A DNA stretch of 64,000 nt, taken from positions 434,001-498,000 of the forward strand of contig JAUZTG010000020.1 in assembly GCA_030734395.1 (NCBI GenBank), in the 5' to 3' direction. Shown piece after piece: positions 35,222 to 44,263 of this stretch (its first letter is position 1; the number at the start of each line of letters is the position of its first letter). Origin of the DNA: Sarocladium kiliense. Lineage: Eukaryota; Ascomycota; Sordariomycetes; Hypocreales; Sarocladiaceae. Below the pieces are notes generated by a model. It ran no database searches. It was given only the letters and a program-made list of their open reading frames with translations, and was not told where the DNA came from. A program made the translations under genes and the position numbers.

Positions 35222-36036
35222 ATGTTCCATCCTCTCATTACGCCCTTGACGACATACATGTATACGACCGATATCCAAGACAATGGCACAGTGAGCGCAA
35301 CGGACGCGGAGAGGTTGCCACCAGGAGGCTTCAGTCTGCGACATGGGTTTCCCGAATGGTACGGACGAGGAAGAAGAAGTACAGCTGCCGCAAAAAGGGC
35401 GGCGGATCAGGCGAGTGCCACTCCTGGACCACACCCGCAATCTGCACCGACTAGCGAATCGAAGAGTGCTGGTTCGACGACTGTGCCCGAACCGAGCTAC
35501 ATGCATACCAAACAGAGGACTGTCGCGTTATATGATGTTTTGAAGTATGTGCGGAGCACTTTCGACACGGAAGACGTTCTGGATTCGCTTCCCCTTGATG
35601 CAGCGGGAAACCCAAATGCGTGGCATGCATGGCGGACCCATCGCAAGAAGCTGGGAAAGCTACCCGCGGACTCTGCACCTAGCGACCAAGTCGAAGTGAA
35701 ATCAGGAGAGACCGAGGGAGCGCCAACGACAGCGGAAACTAAGCCGGCGGTGGCGACACAGCAGCAGGTCCGCGATCCGAGTGAATGGAATTGGGATGGT
35801 GTTTGGGAGCTACGAGTGAAGAAAGCGATCGCTGCGAGTCTATCGGAGCCGGTCCTCTATGGAGGCGTGACTACAGGGGCTGGAGATGATGTGGTGAGTG
35901 CTAAACTGATGCTTGTTTCCATTGGCATATTTTGGAGATTCACTGACGTATCCAGATTCGGTTCTCGCCAATGGATGAGGAAGACGTCGAGTCGATCAAG
36001 TCGAACCTGCGTCGAACGTTGGAAGGAAGTGCTTAA
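35222..36036 (+). CDS. Conserved fungal hypothetical protein (possibly Gag1-like clamp/DUF4050)
   Basis: Two exons (35222-35893, 35956-36036) around a 62-bp intron give 250 residues. The N-terminus (HPLITPLTTYMYTTDIQDNG, then PPGGFSLRHGFPEWYGRG) looks conserved. Next is a Ser/Ala-rich linker, then a helical block (QRTVALYDVLKYVRSTFDTE; AAGNPNAWHAWRTHR), and finally PSEWNWDGVWELRVKKAI with SEPVLYGG. The last exon adds RFSPMDEEDVESIKSNLRRT, which is lost in the unspliced frame. No catalytic motif is seen. The Trp-rich module reminds me of the fungal DUF4050/Gag1-like clamp family, but I hold that loosely. The coding call is firm; the function is unknown. Confidence 0.75.
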
Positions 36037-36273
36037 GAGTTGCATTGGTGGACTTGCAAGATGGATCCTTCCTCTCGTCCAGGGTCGGCAGCAGGATCAT
36101 TGTTGAACCCGCAGCCCACCTGCCATGTGTCGACACGCATTACGAAGAGCAGCGCTTACCTGATACCCTCCGTTGAATTGAATGCACTTTTGAACAAATA
36201 ATCTCGGGCGAAATCTTGATAAATAACGTCGATACAGCATCATAGCCCTTACTCATCTATCATAAGCAGCATC

Positions 36274-38158
36274 ATGCAGCAAGGAAACACCCATTCTCGT
36301 GGTCTCAACCTCTGCGGCTCATCGATCGACGCACGGCTTGAAGAGCCTGTTCCTCTTCGCATTCGCACGAGCCACGAACGCGAAGATGCAGACATCGTCA
36401 CCGGCCCGGACAGCAGGCATACAAGCTCCGGGAGTGTTGCCCAACTGCTTGCCGGAGCTGGGCCGTTGACCATCATGAAGAGAAGAGGCCGACAGAACCG
36501 GCCCTCATTGGGAATGTACATGGATGCTTCACAGCGCAGCGAGGGGACAGTAAGGGAATCGTCGTCTTCTACCCAAGTTGGAAATGGCCTTGACGGCTCG
36601 GGATGGCTTCATCGCGATACGAGAGACCAGCCTACGGCCAAAACCCAGTCTCTGATCATTCGGAAAATTCGTCAACGGCAATCCTCTCTAGCTGGGGTCC
36701 TCAAGGATACCTTTCACCATGAATGTGGACCATCGGCCCCCTTGGTTGGCAGACGCTAGAGGAGTGACTCTCCCAAGGGGCATCACGAATCGGATGGAAC
36801 TAATACGGCTGATCTAACGCGGAAAATATCACACGTGCTGGGACACCAGACACGCGACCTGGCAAGGACGTAGTATGTGCTCTCACCGTGTGTCTTAATC
36901 ACTCCAGATGTCTCCGCGCTGAGAGAGTGTCAGCATACGGTATGGGCTGCAATCGAAGTTGCCGGGCGACTATCCCAGATCCCTGTTGCAGGTGTAGAGC
37001 GCTCTGAAACAGTGACTGGTACCTTTATTGAGCACAAGCTCGGTAAGTTGAGACACAATCCATCTTTGGAGGGTAACTGACCGAGTTCCTTAGATCGATA
37101 CTTTGAGTTTGGGTGCCTGTATGATTTGACGATACAAGTCATTCCGACCAAAGACACTACTGTGCTTCAAGTACTGACAGAGCAAGACTTTCCAACGTAA
37201 GTCCAATCTATTCAATCAGCCTTTTTGGAAGGTTCTGATAAGAGTTAGAACCATATATGCTGGCTCGAGTGTTTTGCTTCTAGCGGAGATTCGTATCGAC
37301 CGTCTCAAGCATACATCTCAGTGTCAAGAAGGTCATGTTCGTCAGCGCTCAGATGAATTGATGGAGGATCTCGAATTCCAGCTGGGGGATCTACGGACCG
37401 AGTACATGCAGGTTCGAGTCTGCTACTCGCACTCCGCCTTTCCACATTACACCAATGTCAACAATGTGAATGGCGTCTCCTCCATCCAGAGCATCATGGA
37501 GACAGTGGCTGTAGCGACACTCAAGCAATTCAATGGCTTATCACCTTGGTCCCCACGTCCTGCGCCGTCACCCAATACTCTGTTTTCGCTCATCGCACAG
37601 CACTGGGGCACGGAAAAGGCAAATGAGGCGATGCAGAAGATGCTTTGCCAGCGCTCAACACCACGCAAGCCAGCAAAATCAGGCGGCCAGACCCCAAGTA
37701 CTTGTAGTCACACTGAAGAACTCATCACTGCATCGCACGGCCCTTCCCAATTTTCAAAGCCGCCACCGGAGGGGTTGATCAGTGAACAGCTGGATGGGAA
37801 TTTAGAAGACGCTGCCCCCCAGCGGGCAACGTTAACTTCACCAAACTCAGCTGCTTCATTGTCCACATCTTCCAGTCTAATGGAACGCCAGAAGCCTTCA
37901 TCTCGCTCGAGACCAGAACCCTCCAGTAGCGACTTGTCCGGGCTGTCGTACGATTCGGAAATGTATCGTGGGCAGCCCAGTGAGGCGTCATCAGGGCGAA
38001 GGCGCCCCAATGGCATGGAACCCTTCAGGCATCTAATTCCTGGCTTCAGTGGCGGGGGGAGCAATGCTACGAATGGGAGCGACAGATTGGGACCTGGTGC
38101 CACGGTACGCACAAAGAGGAAAGAGTTGAGCAGATGGGGCTGGGCATCATGGTTCTAG
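36274..38158 (+). pseudogene. Conserved hypothetical gene with two in-frame TAG codons
   Basis: Three exons are visible: 36274-37042, 37094-37196 and 37249-38158, with introns of 51 and 52 bp and fully consistent phases (594 codons). Exon 1 is interrupted by TAG at 36757-36759 and TAG at 36871-36873. The same frame remains protein-like on both sides and between them: RQRQSSLAGVLKDTFHHE before the first, LTRKISHVLGHQTRDLA between, and LSPCVLITPDVSALRECQ then HTVWAAIEVAGRLSQIP after the second. Each TAG is one C-to-T change from CAG. Downstream exons give YFEFGCLYDLTIQVIPTK and TTIYAGSSVLLLAEIRIDRL, followed by a Ser-rich tail. I found no convincing intron that would remove either TAG; the only frame-keeping option for the first uses a poor GTCCTC donor. 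I do not recognise the family. Confidence 0.6.
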
Positions 38159-38237
38159 GATTGTGGTTATGATTTTTGTTATTGTTTTGTGTTGTGCTGT
38201 TTTATTATTGTTTTGTTTTGCTTTGGGCTACATAAAG

Positions 38238-39191
38238 CTACAGCTCATCCTTCCAGGGAATTGATACTTGCGCACCCCGTTTCGCAACGGTCTTTGCAGC
38301 AGCACGATTGGCCTCATTGACCGCGGCCTCAATGTCGAATGCACCAGCTCCGGCAGCCGCCACGGCCAGGGCATATGAGCCGACGAAGGTATCACCAGCA
38401 GCGGTGGTGTCGACCACCTCAGCCTTGAGAGCCGGAACCAATGCGCTTTGTCCAGCCTTGTTAATGTAGTAGACGCCCTTTCCTCCGAGCGTAATAATGA
38501 CATTCTGGCAGCCGCGTTCGATGAATAGCGCACCGACGCGCTTCAGCTCTGCCAGGTCATCCAGATCCTCCTCCTTTACGCCAGAGAGAATCGCAGCCTC
38601 CGTCTCGTTGACAACAAGATGCGCGAGGCCGTCATAAGCAGACAGTGGCAGCTCCTGCGCAGGAGCTGGGTTGAGGAGCACGGGGACGGAGGAAGCCTTT
38701 GCGGCGGCAAGAGCCTTCATGACGGTGTCGAAGGGGATCTCGAGCTGCATGATGAGCAGATCAGGCTTTGGATCGGGAAGGGTGGTGAAATGCTCTGGCT
38801 TCAACGAGTAGTTCGACTCAGGAGAGAGGACGATACGATTCTGCCCAGTCGGCTCATCGACAATAATCACCGCCACACCCGTATTCTTGCCCTCCCTAAC
38901 ATTAACACCCGCCGGATCAACCCCATAAGACTTCAAGGAGCTCAAAAGCTGTTCACCGTAGGAGTCAGAGCCTACGGCGCCGAGCATTGACACATGGGCG
39001 GAAGGGGAGGAGAGGTCGGAGGCGCGGGAGAGCTTGGCGCAGGCAACGGCTTGGTTGGCGCCTTTGCCACCGGGGGAGACGGTGTAGGAGGAAGAGGTGA
39101 GAGTTTCGCCGGGGAGGGGGTGGTGAGGGACGTAGGAGACGAGATCGATGTTGAGGGAGCCGAGGATGGTGATGCGAGGGGTGGTGGCCAT
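38238..39191 (-). CDS. Ribokinase (PfkB family)
   Basis: An intronless frame of 317 residues from the ATG at 39191 (MATTPRITILGSLNIDLVSY). The frame is open for another 40 codons upstream to 39311, but that extension is Pro/Ser-rich and unlike the family, so the internal start is preferred. Both PfkB signatures are present: the N-terminal GGKGANQAVACAKLSR and the C-terminal VVDTTAAGDTFVGSYALA, with D267 of AAGDTF as the expected catalytic base. LLNPAPAQELP and HLVVNETEAAILSG are ribokinase-like. The enzyme phosphorylates D-ribose to ribose-5-phosphate with ATP in the cytosol, feeding the pentose phosphate and nucleotide pathways. Length and motifs match fungal Rbk1-type enzymes. Confidence 0.93.
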   Translation of the reverse strand: MATTPRITILGSLNIDLVSYVPHHPLPGETLTSSSYTVSPGGKGANQAVACAKLSRASDLSSPSAHVSMLGAVGSDSYGEQLLSSLKSYGVDPAGVNVREGKNTGVAVIIVDEPTGQNRIVLSPESNYSLKPEHFTTLPDPKPDLLIMQLEIPFDTVMKALAAAKASSVPVLLNPAPAQELPLSAYDGLAHLVVNETEAAILSGVKEEDLDDLAELKRVGALFIERGCQNVIITLGGKGVYYINKAGQSALVPALKAEVVDTTAAGDTFVGSYALAVAAAGAGAFDIEAAVNEANRAAAKTVAKRGAQVSIPWKDEL

Positions 39192-40119
39192 GGTGGGCGG
39201 GGTGAAGGGGCAGCTGTGAGGCCGCTTTGGTGTCGGAGCTGGCTGATTTGATGTGGTTGAGAGGTGAAGAACCTCCTCTCGGAAAGATGAGACAGTCAAG
39301 TCCTGCGACAAAGAGGGAAGCCCGTGAAGGGAATGGTGGTCGTTGGGAGGTGTAAGTGTGAAGCTTGTGGGAATTTTTGAGAGGTGAAGTCAAGTCTGCA
39401 GGTACCGCGTGCTGGTCATGTCATAGTGGGGAGAGTCTGCCGAGATGGAGGGTGGTTCCACGTCGGTGGATGGTGGTGAATATAGTACGTAAAGTCGAGT
39501 CGGTGTAGGATACCAATGATCCACCTAGTGTAGAACGACCGAATTCCGTATGATCGGAAGCCAGATATCTTCTGGTAGATCCGATCGCCGTTCAAAGTCG
39601 GAATTTCAGTGTAGCTGAGCAAAGTCGAGGCACAGCTGAGGGTGTGTAGTCTAAGTCAACTGGAACCCCTCAATTATACGACCAAAACGGAATTGGCAGC
39701 TGGCTAATGCTCGTCGCTTGAGCTAAGCGGAAATGGAAGCACGCGACGCGATGGCCGTGCTTTAGTACTGTTGCTTGGTTGGCATTGTGCCGATGGTAGG
39801 GTCGGAGCCGCCCGAGCTGGTGCTGGGTTGGTTGGGCTGCCAATGGCGACCAGCTTGATCGTACTATTCAAACACTGAGGTCGCTTGTCTCGCTTCTTCG
39901 TCGAGCTTTTGGCAGGTCGCGATACATCCGAGCAGTGTTGCACATGAACTGCTGTAGTGATTGGCGACGTTAACCCCTGCACTCCAACTAATTGAAATGA
40001 ACCAGCCTTAATTGGATACTGCGAATCAGCCTGTAGCTTGTGGCAGCTTCTTGTCTGTAGCCAGTGCCACATGATGCATATGCCCTTGCATGGTTCTCTC
40101 ACGTCATGGCCACGCATGC
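39192..40119. other. Intergenic region upstream of ribokinase
   Basis: Promoter side of the ribokinase gene and 3' flank of the riboflavin-pathway gene, both on the minus strand. The minus-strand open frame at 40171-39704 resembles no protein I know and overlaps the end of the riboflavin gene. No gene is supported. Confidence 0.5.
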
Positions 40120-41109
40120 TCAGCCTCGTAACCCTCCGCAAAGGACAACATCCTCGCCCATTGGGTGCCATGACACATCAGACAAACGAGCCACAGGTAA
40201 AGCTGTCCCGGTGTCGTCGTGGACTCTATCCGGTGACACAGTAACGGAGCCTTGGCCCAGCCAAACGGGAGCTATTGTGACAATGACGGAATCGACCAAG
40301 TGATGGTTGGATGGGTGAAGCAGAGAGTTGATAATCTGGCCACCACCTTCGACCATGACACTGGTGAGTTTCTCCTCGTGCAGGACCTGTAGGATGTCTG
40401 CCCACGAGAATTTCCGACTTGCTCCATCCTCCCCAGACACAGTAGCGGGACATGAGATATACTTGCCACCATGCGCCTCCAGAACATCCCTATAGGCCCT
40501 CGGAACCTCTTCCACCTCCTTCGCACACAACACGTACGGCGCAAAACCCCTCCCCATCCTCTGCACCTCGAAGACTTTATCCTCCCGCCTCGGCGCCCAC
40601 CTCACACCGGGATCCACAAGAATCGGTCTCGGTGGTCTCGGAGCTCCAGCCAACCTGCAATTTAAAGCCGGATCATCGGCCAGCATGGTCCCGATGCCTA
40701 TGAGGATGGCATCGTGGCGGGACCGGAGGTAGTGGGTCATGGACTTGGAGTCTGGGCCGGAGAGACGGGTGCGGAGGCCCGGGGCGAGGGACAGCGCGGA
40801 GTCGAGGGAGGTGGCGAAGGTTAGGGTGAGGAAGGGGCGTGATGGTGGTGAGGAGGAGGGATGTTGGTTCTGGGGAGGTGGTAGACGGGGTTCGAGGCTG
40901 GTGGCCCAGTGGGAGGGAAATGTGAGTTCCTCGGCCATAACGTCGGTCTTCGGAGTTAGAAAGGAGGGATGAGGGTGATTGGAGTCAACTGGTGCAGGTT
41001 GATGTGGTTGTTGGGGAAGCTGCGAAAGCTGTGAGATGAGACCAAGCGGCTGCGGTGAGGATTGTTGAGCAGACCTGCTGGATCGTGAAGTTGCTGGAGC
41101 AGGAGACAT
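40120..41109 (-). CDS. RIB7: 2,5-diamino-6-ribosylamino-4(3H)-pyrimidinone 5'-phosphate reductase
   Basis: An intronless frame of 329 residues. The open frame reaches back to a GTG at 41127, but the first ATG is at 41109 (MSPAPATSRSSRSAQQ). After a Pro/Gln-rich N-terminal extension of about 60 residues comes the RibD C-terminal (dihydrofolate-reductase-like) fold: PFLTLTFATSLDSALSLAPG, the family signature RHDAILIGIGTMLADDPALN, RPILVDPGVRW, and SVMVEGGGQIINSLLHPSN near the NADPH/substrate site. It reduces the ribosyl side chain in the second step of fungal riboflavin synthesis, using NADPH. The family has no deaminase domain fused in fungi, as here. The long N-terminal extension is less usual and may be an artefact of start choice; MAEELTFPSHW at 40938 is an alternative. 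Confidence 0.92.
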   Translation of the reverse strand: MSPAPATSRSSRSAQQSSPQPLGLISQLSQLPQQPHQPAPVDSNHPHPSFLTPKTDVMAEELTFPSHWATSLEPRLPPPQNQHPSSSPPSRPFLTLTFATSLDSALSLAPGLRTRLSGPDSKSMTHYLRSRHDAILIGIGTMLADDPALNCRLAGAPRPPRPILVDPGVRWAPRREDKVFEVQRMGRGFAPYVLCAKEVEEVPRAYRDVLEAHGGKYISCPATVSGEDGASRKFSWADILQVLHEEKLTSVMVEGGGQIINSLLHPSNHHLVDSVIVTIAPVWLGQGSVTVSPDRVHDDTGTALPVARLSDVSWHPMGEDVVLCGGLRG

Positions 41110-41758
41110 ACTGTAGTTGGCTATCACAGTGGATTCTCAGCGTATCTGTAGGTGTCTAGGGAAACCAGACTGCGCTGTGGTGACGCTGCTACAGTGGGGT
41201 CGGTTCGCCCAAGCCCCTCTGATGGTTCAGCTTTAGCTGGCTCTAGCTCTAGCCTCAGCTCCAGCTCCAGCTCCAGCTTGTATTTGCGTGAGGATCACAG
41301 CGGCCAATGCCTCTGCAAACTCACGATTCTTACCAGCACTTGACCCCGGGCAGGCAAAGCAAAGCAAACAAAGAGCACTTGTCCTATGTTTGTAATCATT
41401 GCTTCCCCATTCCAAACTCAAGTGCCTTTCGATAATACTGGACCGGTCGAATTCATCTCCGAATGGAGTCTCCAGCTTACACCGCGCTCTCCAACTGTGA
41501 ATTCAATGACCCAGCCCAACAAAAGCGTCCTGACAACCGATTGTGGTTACCATCGTAAACAATCCCTTCACGCACAAGTCTCACACCGCCCAATGCTCTA
41601 GTTTCTTCACGATAGTAACTCCGCACTGACTTCAGAACAACGTGGCTTGAACATAAGTGCTATATATACGCGCCAAGCCCCTCATGGTGAATCTTGGATC
41701 CCTTCTCTCTCACAGATCACACTATTAAGCGCACGTTATTATAGAGATATTCTCCACA
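41110..41758. promoter_or_regulatory. Divergent promoter between RIB7 and the GFA-domain gene
   Basis: 649 bp separating divergently transcribed genes. A TATA-type element (TATATATAC) lies at 41661-41669, about 95 bp before the GFA-gene ATG on the plus strand. A degenerate AGCTCC-type hexanucleotide repeat (TCAGCTCCAGCTCCAGCTCC) spans roughly 41235-41278 near the RIB7 side. Confidence 0.5.
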
Positions 41759-42915
41759 ATGGCCGAAGACGCTGCTCTCACAAAGACCTATCGCGGCAAT
41801 TGCCACTGTGGCGCCTTCGTCTACACCCTCACCGTCCCCGAAATCACAAAAGTCTCCTCCTGCGACTGTAGCATCTGCTCCAAGAAAGCCGCTCTCTGGA
41901 CCGTCGTATCCAACCCTGACGAGCAGTTCAAGGTCGTCAAGGGTGACGAAGAGAATGATTTGAGTGTCTACCAGTTCGGTAGCAAGGCTTTCTTGCACAA
42001 GGCAAGCTGCTCCCGGGTCTTGCCTTGATCATCAGTGGGTGTTGAGAGTGATGAAGAGGCATACTCTTTTGTTCGAGGAACTGTGTCGCTGATGCTCAAG
42101 TTTCTTCTAGTTCTGCAAGAAGTGCGGCTCTACGTTGCTTACAAGATGGCCTACTGGTCCGCAAGAGAAGCAGGTGGTTCTCAATGTACGATCTTGCTCA
42201 TCCCTCCTAACACTATCACAAGCTGATCATAACACCACCATCCCAACAGACGCGGTGCCTTCAAGACTTTGACACCTGGGACATCCCCACCACTACGTAA
42301 GAGATACAAGCAGCAGCACTCCAGCCTTGCTAACACCCTGCCACCAGCTTTCCCGGCAGCACCTTCGGCGAGGCTCACAAACCCCCAACCTTCGACGGCC
42401 CCGAACCCACCGCCTCAGACCTCAAGGACCCCAAAACCTACTACGGCAGCTGCCACTGCGGCAACGTAAAGCTCGCCTACAGGACTGAGCCCCTGGACGA
42501 CAAGACCAAAGTCGTCGAATGTAATTGCAGCATCGATCAACGTGTAAGTCCTCTCTCACTAAGCAAGAGATCAAATGTCTAACCTACGTGCAAGAACGGC
42601 CCCCTCTGGACTTACCCCAAACGCGACCAGGTCGTCATCACTGGCACAGACTCTCTAACAAGCTACTCTCACGGCCTGCACGTCTTCATCAAGACCTTCT
42701 GCACTCGTTGCGGTATACCCATCCAGAACGCCGCGCGGGATCTCTCTCCTGAGGAGCTTGCGAAATTCCCGGAGGCGTTTGCGACCTTCTATGAGTCCGC
42801 GAAGCTGCTTCAGCCTGTGAACTTGAGGTTGTTGGATGCATTTGACTTGTCGACTGTGAAGCCGGAGAGGGTGAAGGGTTGGGATTTGATTGAGCCCAAG
42901 TATGTGAACCCTTGA
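41759..42915 (+). CDS. Tandem GFA-domain (glutathione-dependent formaldehyde-activating/CENP-V-like) protein
   Basis: Five exons (41759-42001, 42111-42185, 42250-42296, 42348-42543, 42595-42915) give 293 residues. The first intron (42002-42110) has a GC donor (AAG|GCAAGC) and a TTCTAG acceptor; only this choice joins AFLHK to FCKKCGSTLLTRWPTGP, the second zinc site of domain 1. Domain 1 has CHCGAF, CDCSIC and FCKKCG, a full GFA zinc set. Domain 2 has CHCGNV, CNCSID and FCTRCG; the third Cys of the CxCxxC motif is Asp. GFA proteins add glutathione to formaldehyde or act on other carbon-sulphur chemistry. The tandem arrangement is seen in fungal members. Activity on formaldehyde is a family inference, not shown. 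Exon joins and phase sums agree. Confidence 0.85.
42002..42110 (+). other. GC-AG intron
   Basis: Intron 1 of the GFA-domain gene: donor CACAAG|GCAAGC, acceptor TTTCTTCTAG. GC-AG introns are a small minority in fungi and usually have a strong match around the donor, as here. No GT donor in the vicinity restores the conserved FCKKCG segment in frame. Confidence 0.75.
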
Positions 42916-43048
42916 GAGAGGTTCACTGTTGCCACAGCGATCTTTCTACGCATCGCTCTACTCTATTCCACACTATACAGCCTTGACCTAACTACCTCGG
43001 ACATTGAATCAAGTACACGAAGCGTCTCATCTACCATAAGTGCCTCAT

Positions 43049-44263
43049 CTATCCCTCCTTCATCAGATGCTCCAGCAGTACCGGGATCTGCTCAATCCTG
43101 CCTACATCCTCAGGGAACCCAGCCGCGACAAGCCTCTCGTTCTCCTTCTCCTGCTGATCCGATTGGAACTTCATCCGTTGCGGCACAAAAATCTCCCTTT
43201 CACCCGTGATCTTCCAATCCTTGAATTTCTCCGGCCCGCCCAAGTCTTTCATGGTCTTCAGCTCCACGAGGCTGTACTCAGCCGGGTTGGAACGGTTAAA
43301 TTTGAATGGCTCGTTGAGTGAAACTGGCGGGTTGGTTATGATACCTATTTGCGAAAGAGGCGTCATCAGCATTCTGCATGATCATCAAAGAGCCCGCCAG
43401 GGGCTTTGGGGCTAAACATACGAGCTTTGCGAAGGGCGTTCTTGCTGACGGAATGAAGCATCAAAGGGTGCATGAGAATGACGTCCCCCTTTTTACCCGT
43501 CATTTCGAAGAACGTCGAGTCGTCTGCCTCGCGAGCATGCTTCGTAAAAATACTGGTATCGACTGATGCCTCATAATCATCGTGGATGTGATCGCGTGAG
43601 TTCATCATGGGGCTGAGCCCTTCTGGATGGTCATACTAATCATCGAGCACCACGCCTCAGCTTACGCTTCCCCAAAGTGGTACAACTTCTGTTTTCGTGC
43701 GTGGTGAGTGATTCACTTACCAAAATCTTCCCAATTCTTGGGATACCGTCGTTCGTTACCCATGTCGCCCCTCCATTCGACTCGACATCACTCCAACAGG
43801 GGATGACAAGAAGCGCCTGTTCGGGGCTATCAAGGAAGTGTACGAAAAAGTCGCCGTCAACGTGCCACCCGTTTAGTTCTTTAGGTGGCACTATCTTGCC
43901 CTCGCCATCCTCGGACCCAAGATTAACAATGAATGAGTCCATCCACAACTCGCCTCCTTTGTGGATGCGGTCCTCACCGCCGAGAAGTTCGCACATAGCC
44001 TTCCATGCCGTGGGTGCGATCACCCTCCCCGGAATGCTATGGCTTCTGGCCAAGTAGTTGACTTCTTTAGTCCAAGTGGACTTGTCATTGGGATTCATCC
44101 CGAGGCGAGTCCACACATGGCGCGACCACCAGTCACAGTTCTCGATGGGGATGGCGCCCTCAATCTTGCAGAATCCATGATTCATGAAGGACCTGACATG
44201 CTCCTCACTCAAGACGTTGAATGTCTGGTGCTGGAGGAGGTCATCGATGGTTGGTGAGGCCAT
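43049..44263 (-). CDS. Phytanoyl-CoA dioxygenase-like Fe(II)/2-oxoglutarate oxygenase
   Basis: Three exons (44263-43721, 43635-43422, 43344-43049) with introns of 85 and 77 bp give 350 residues. Iron ligands are visible as H134 and D136 in NGWHVDGDFF, and the distal His in GDVILMHPLMLHSVSKN (H242 most likely). The second intron joins NALRKAR to IITNPPVSLNEP, the region expected to hold the 2-oxoglutarate contact. Without this splice the frame stops at 43366. The remaining C-terminal sequence (SNPAEYSLVELKTMKDLGGP) is typical of fungal PhyH-like proteins of unknown substrate. It probably hydroxylates a small molecule using Fe(II), oxygen and 2-oxoglutarate. No peroxisomal signal (the end is LMKEG). 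It is convergent with the GFA gene. Confidence 0.85.

Noticed and set aside
39192..39311. A 40-codon N-terminal extension of ribokinase, possibly a targeting peptide.
   Set aside because: It is Pro/Ser/Thr-rich without an amphipathic basic helix, and the downstream ATG matches the normal start of the family.
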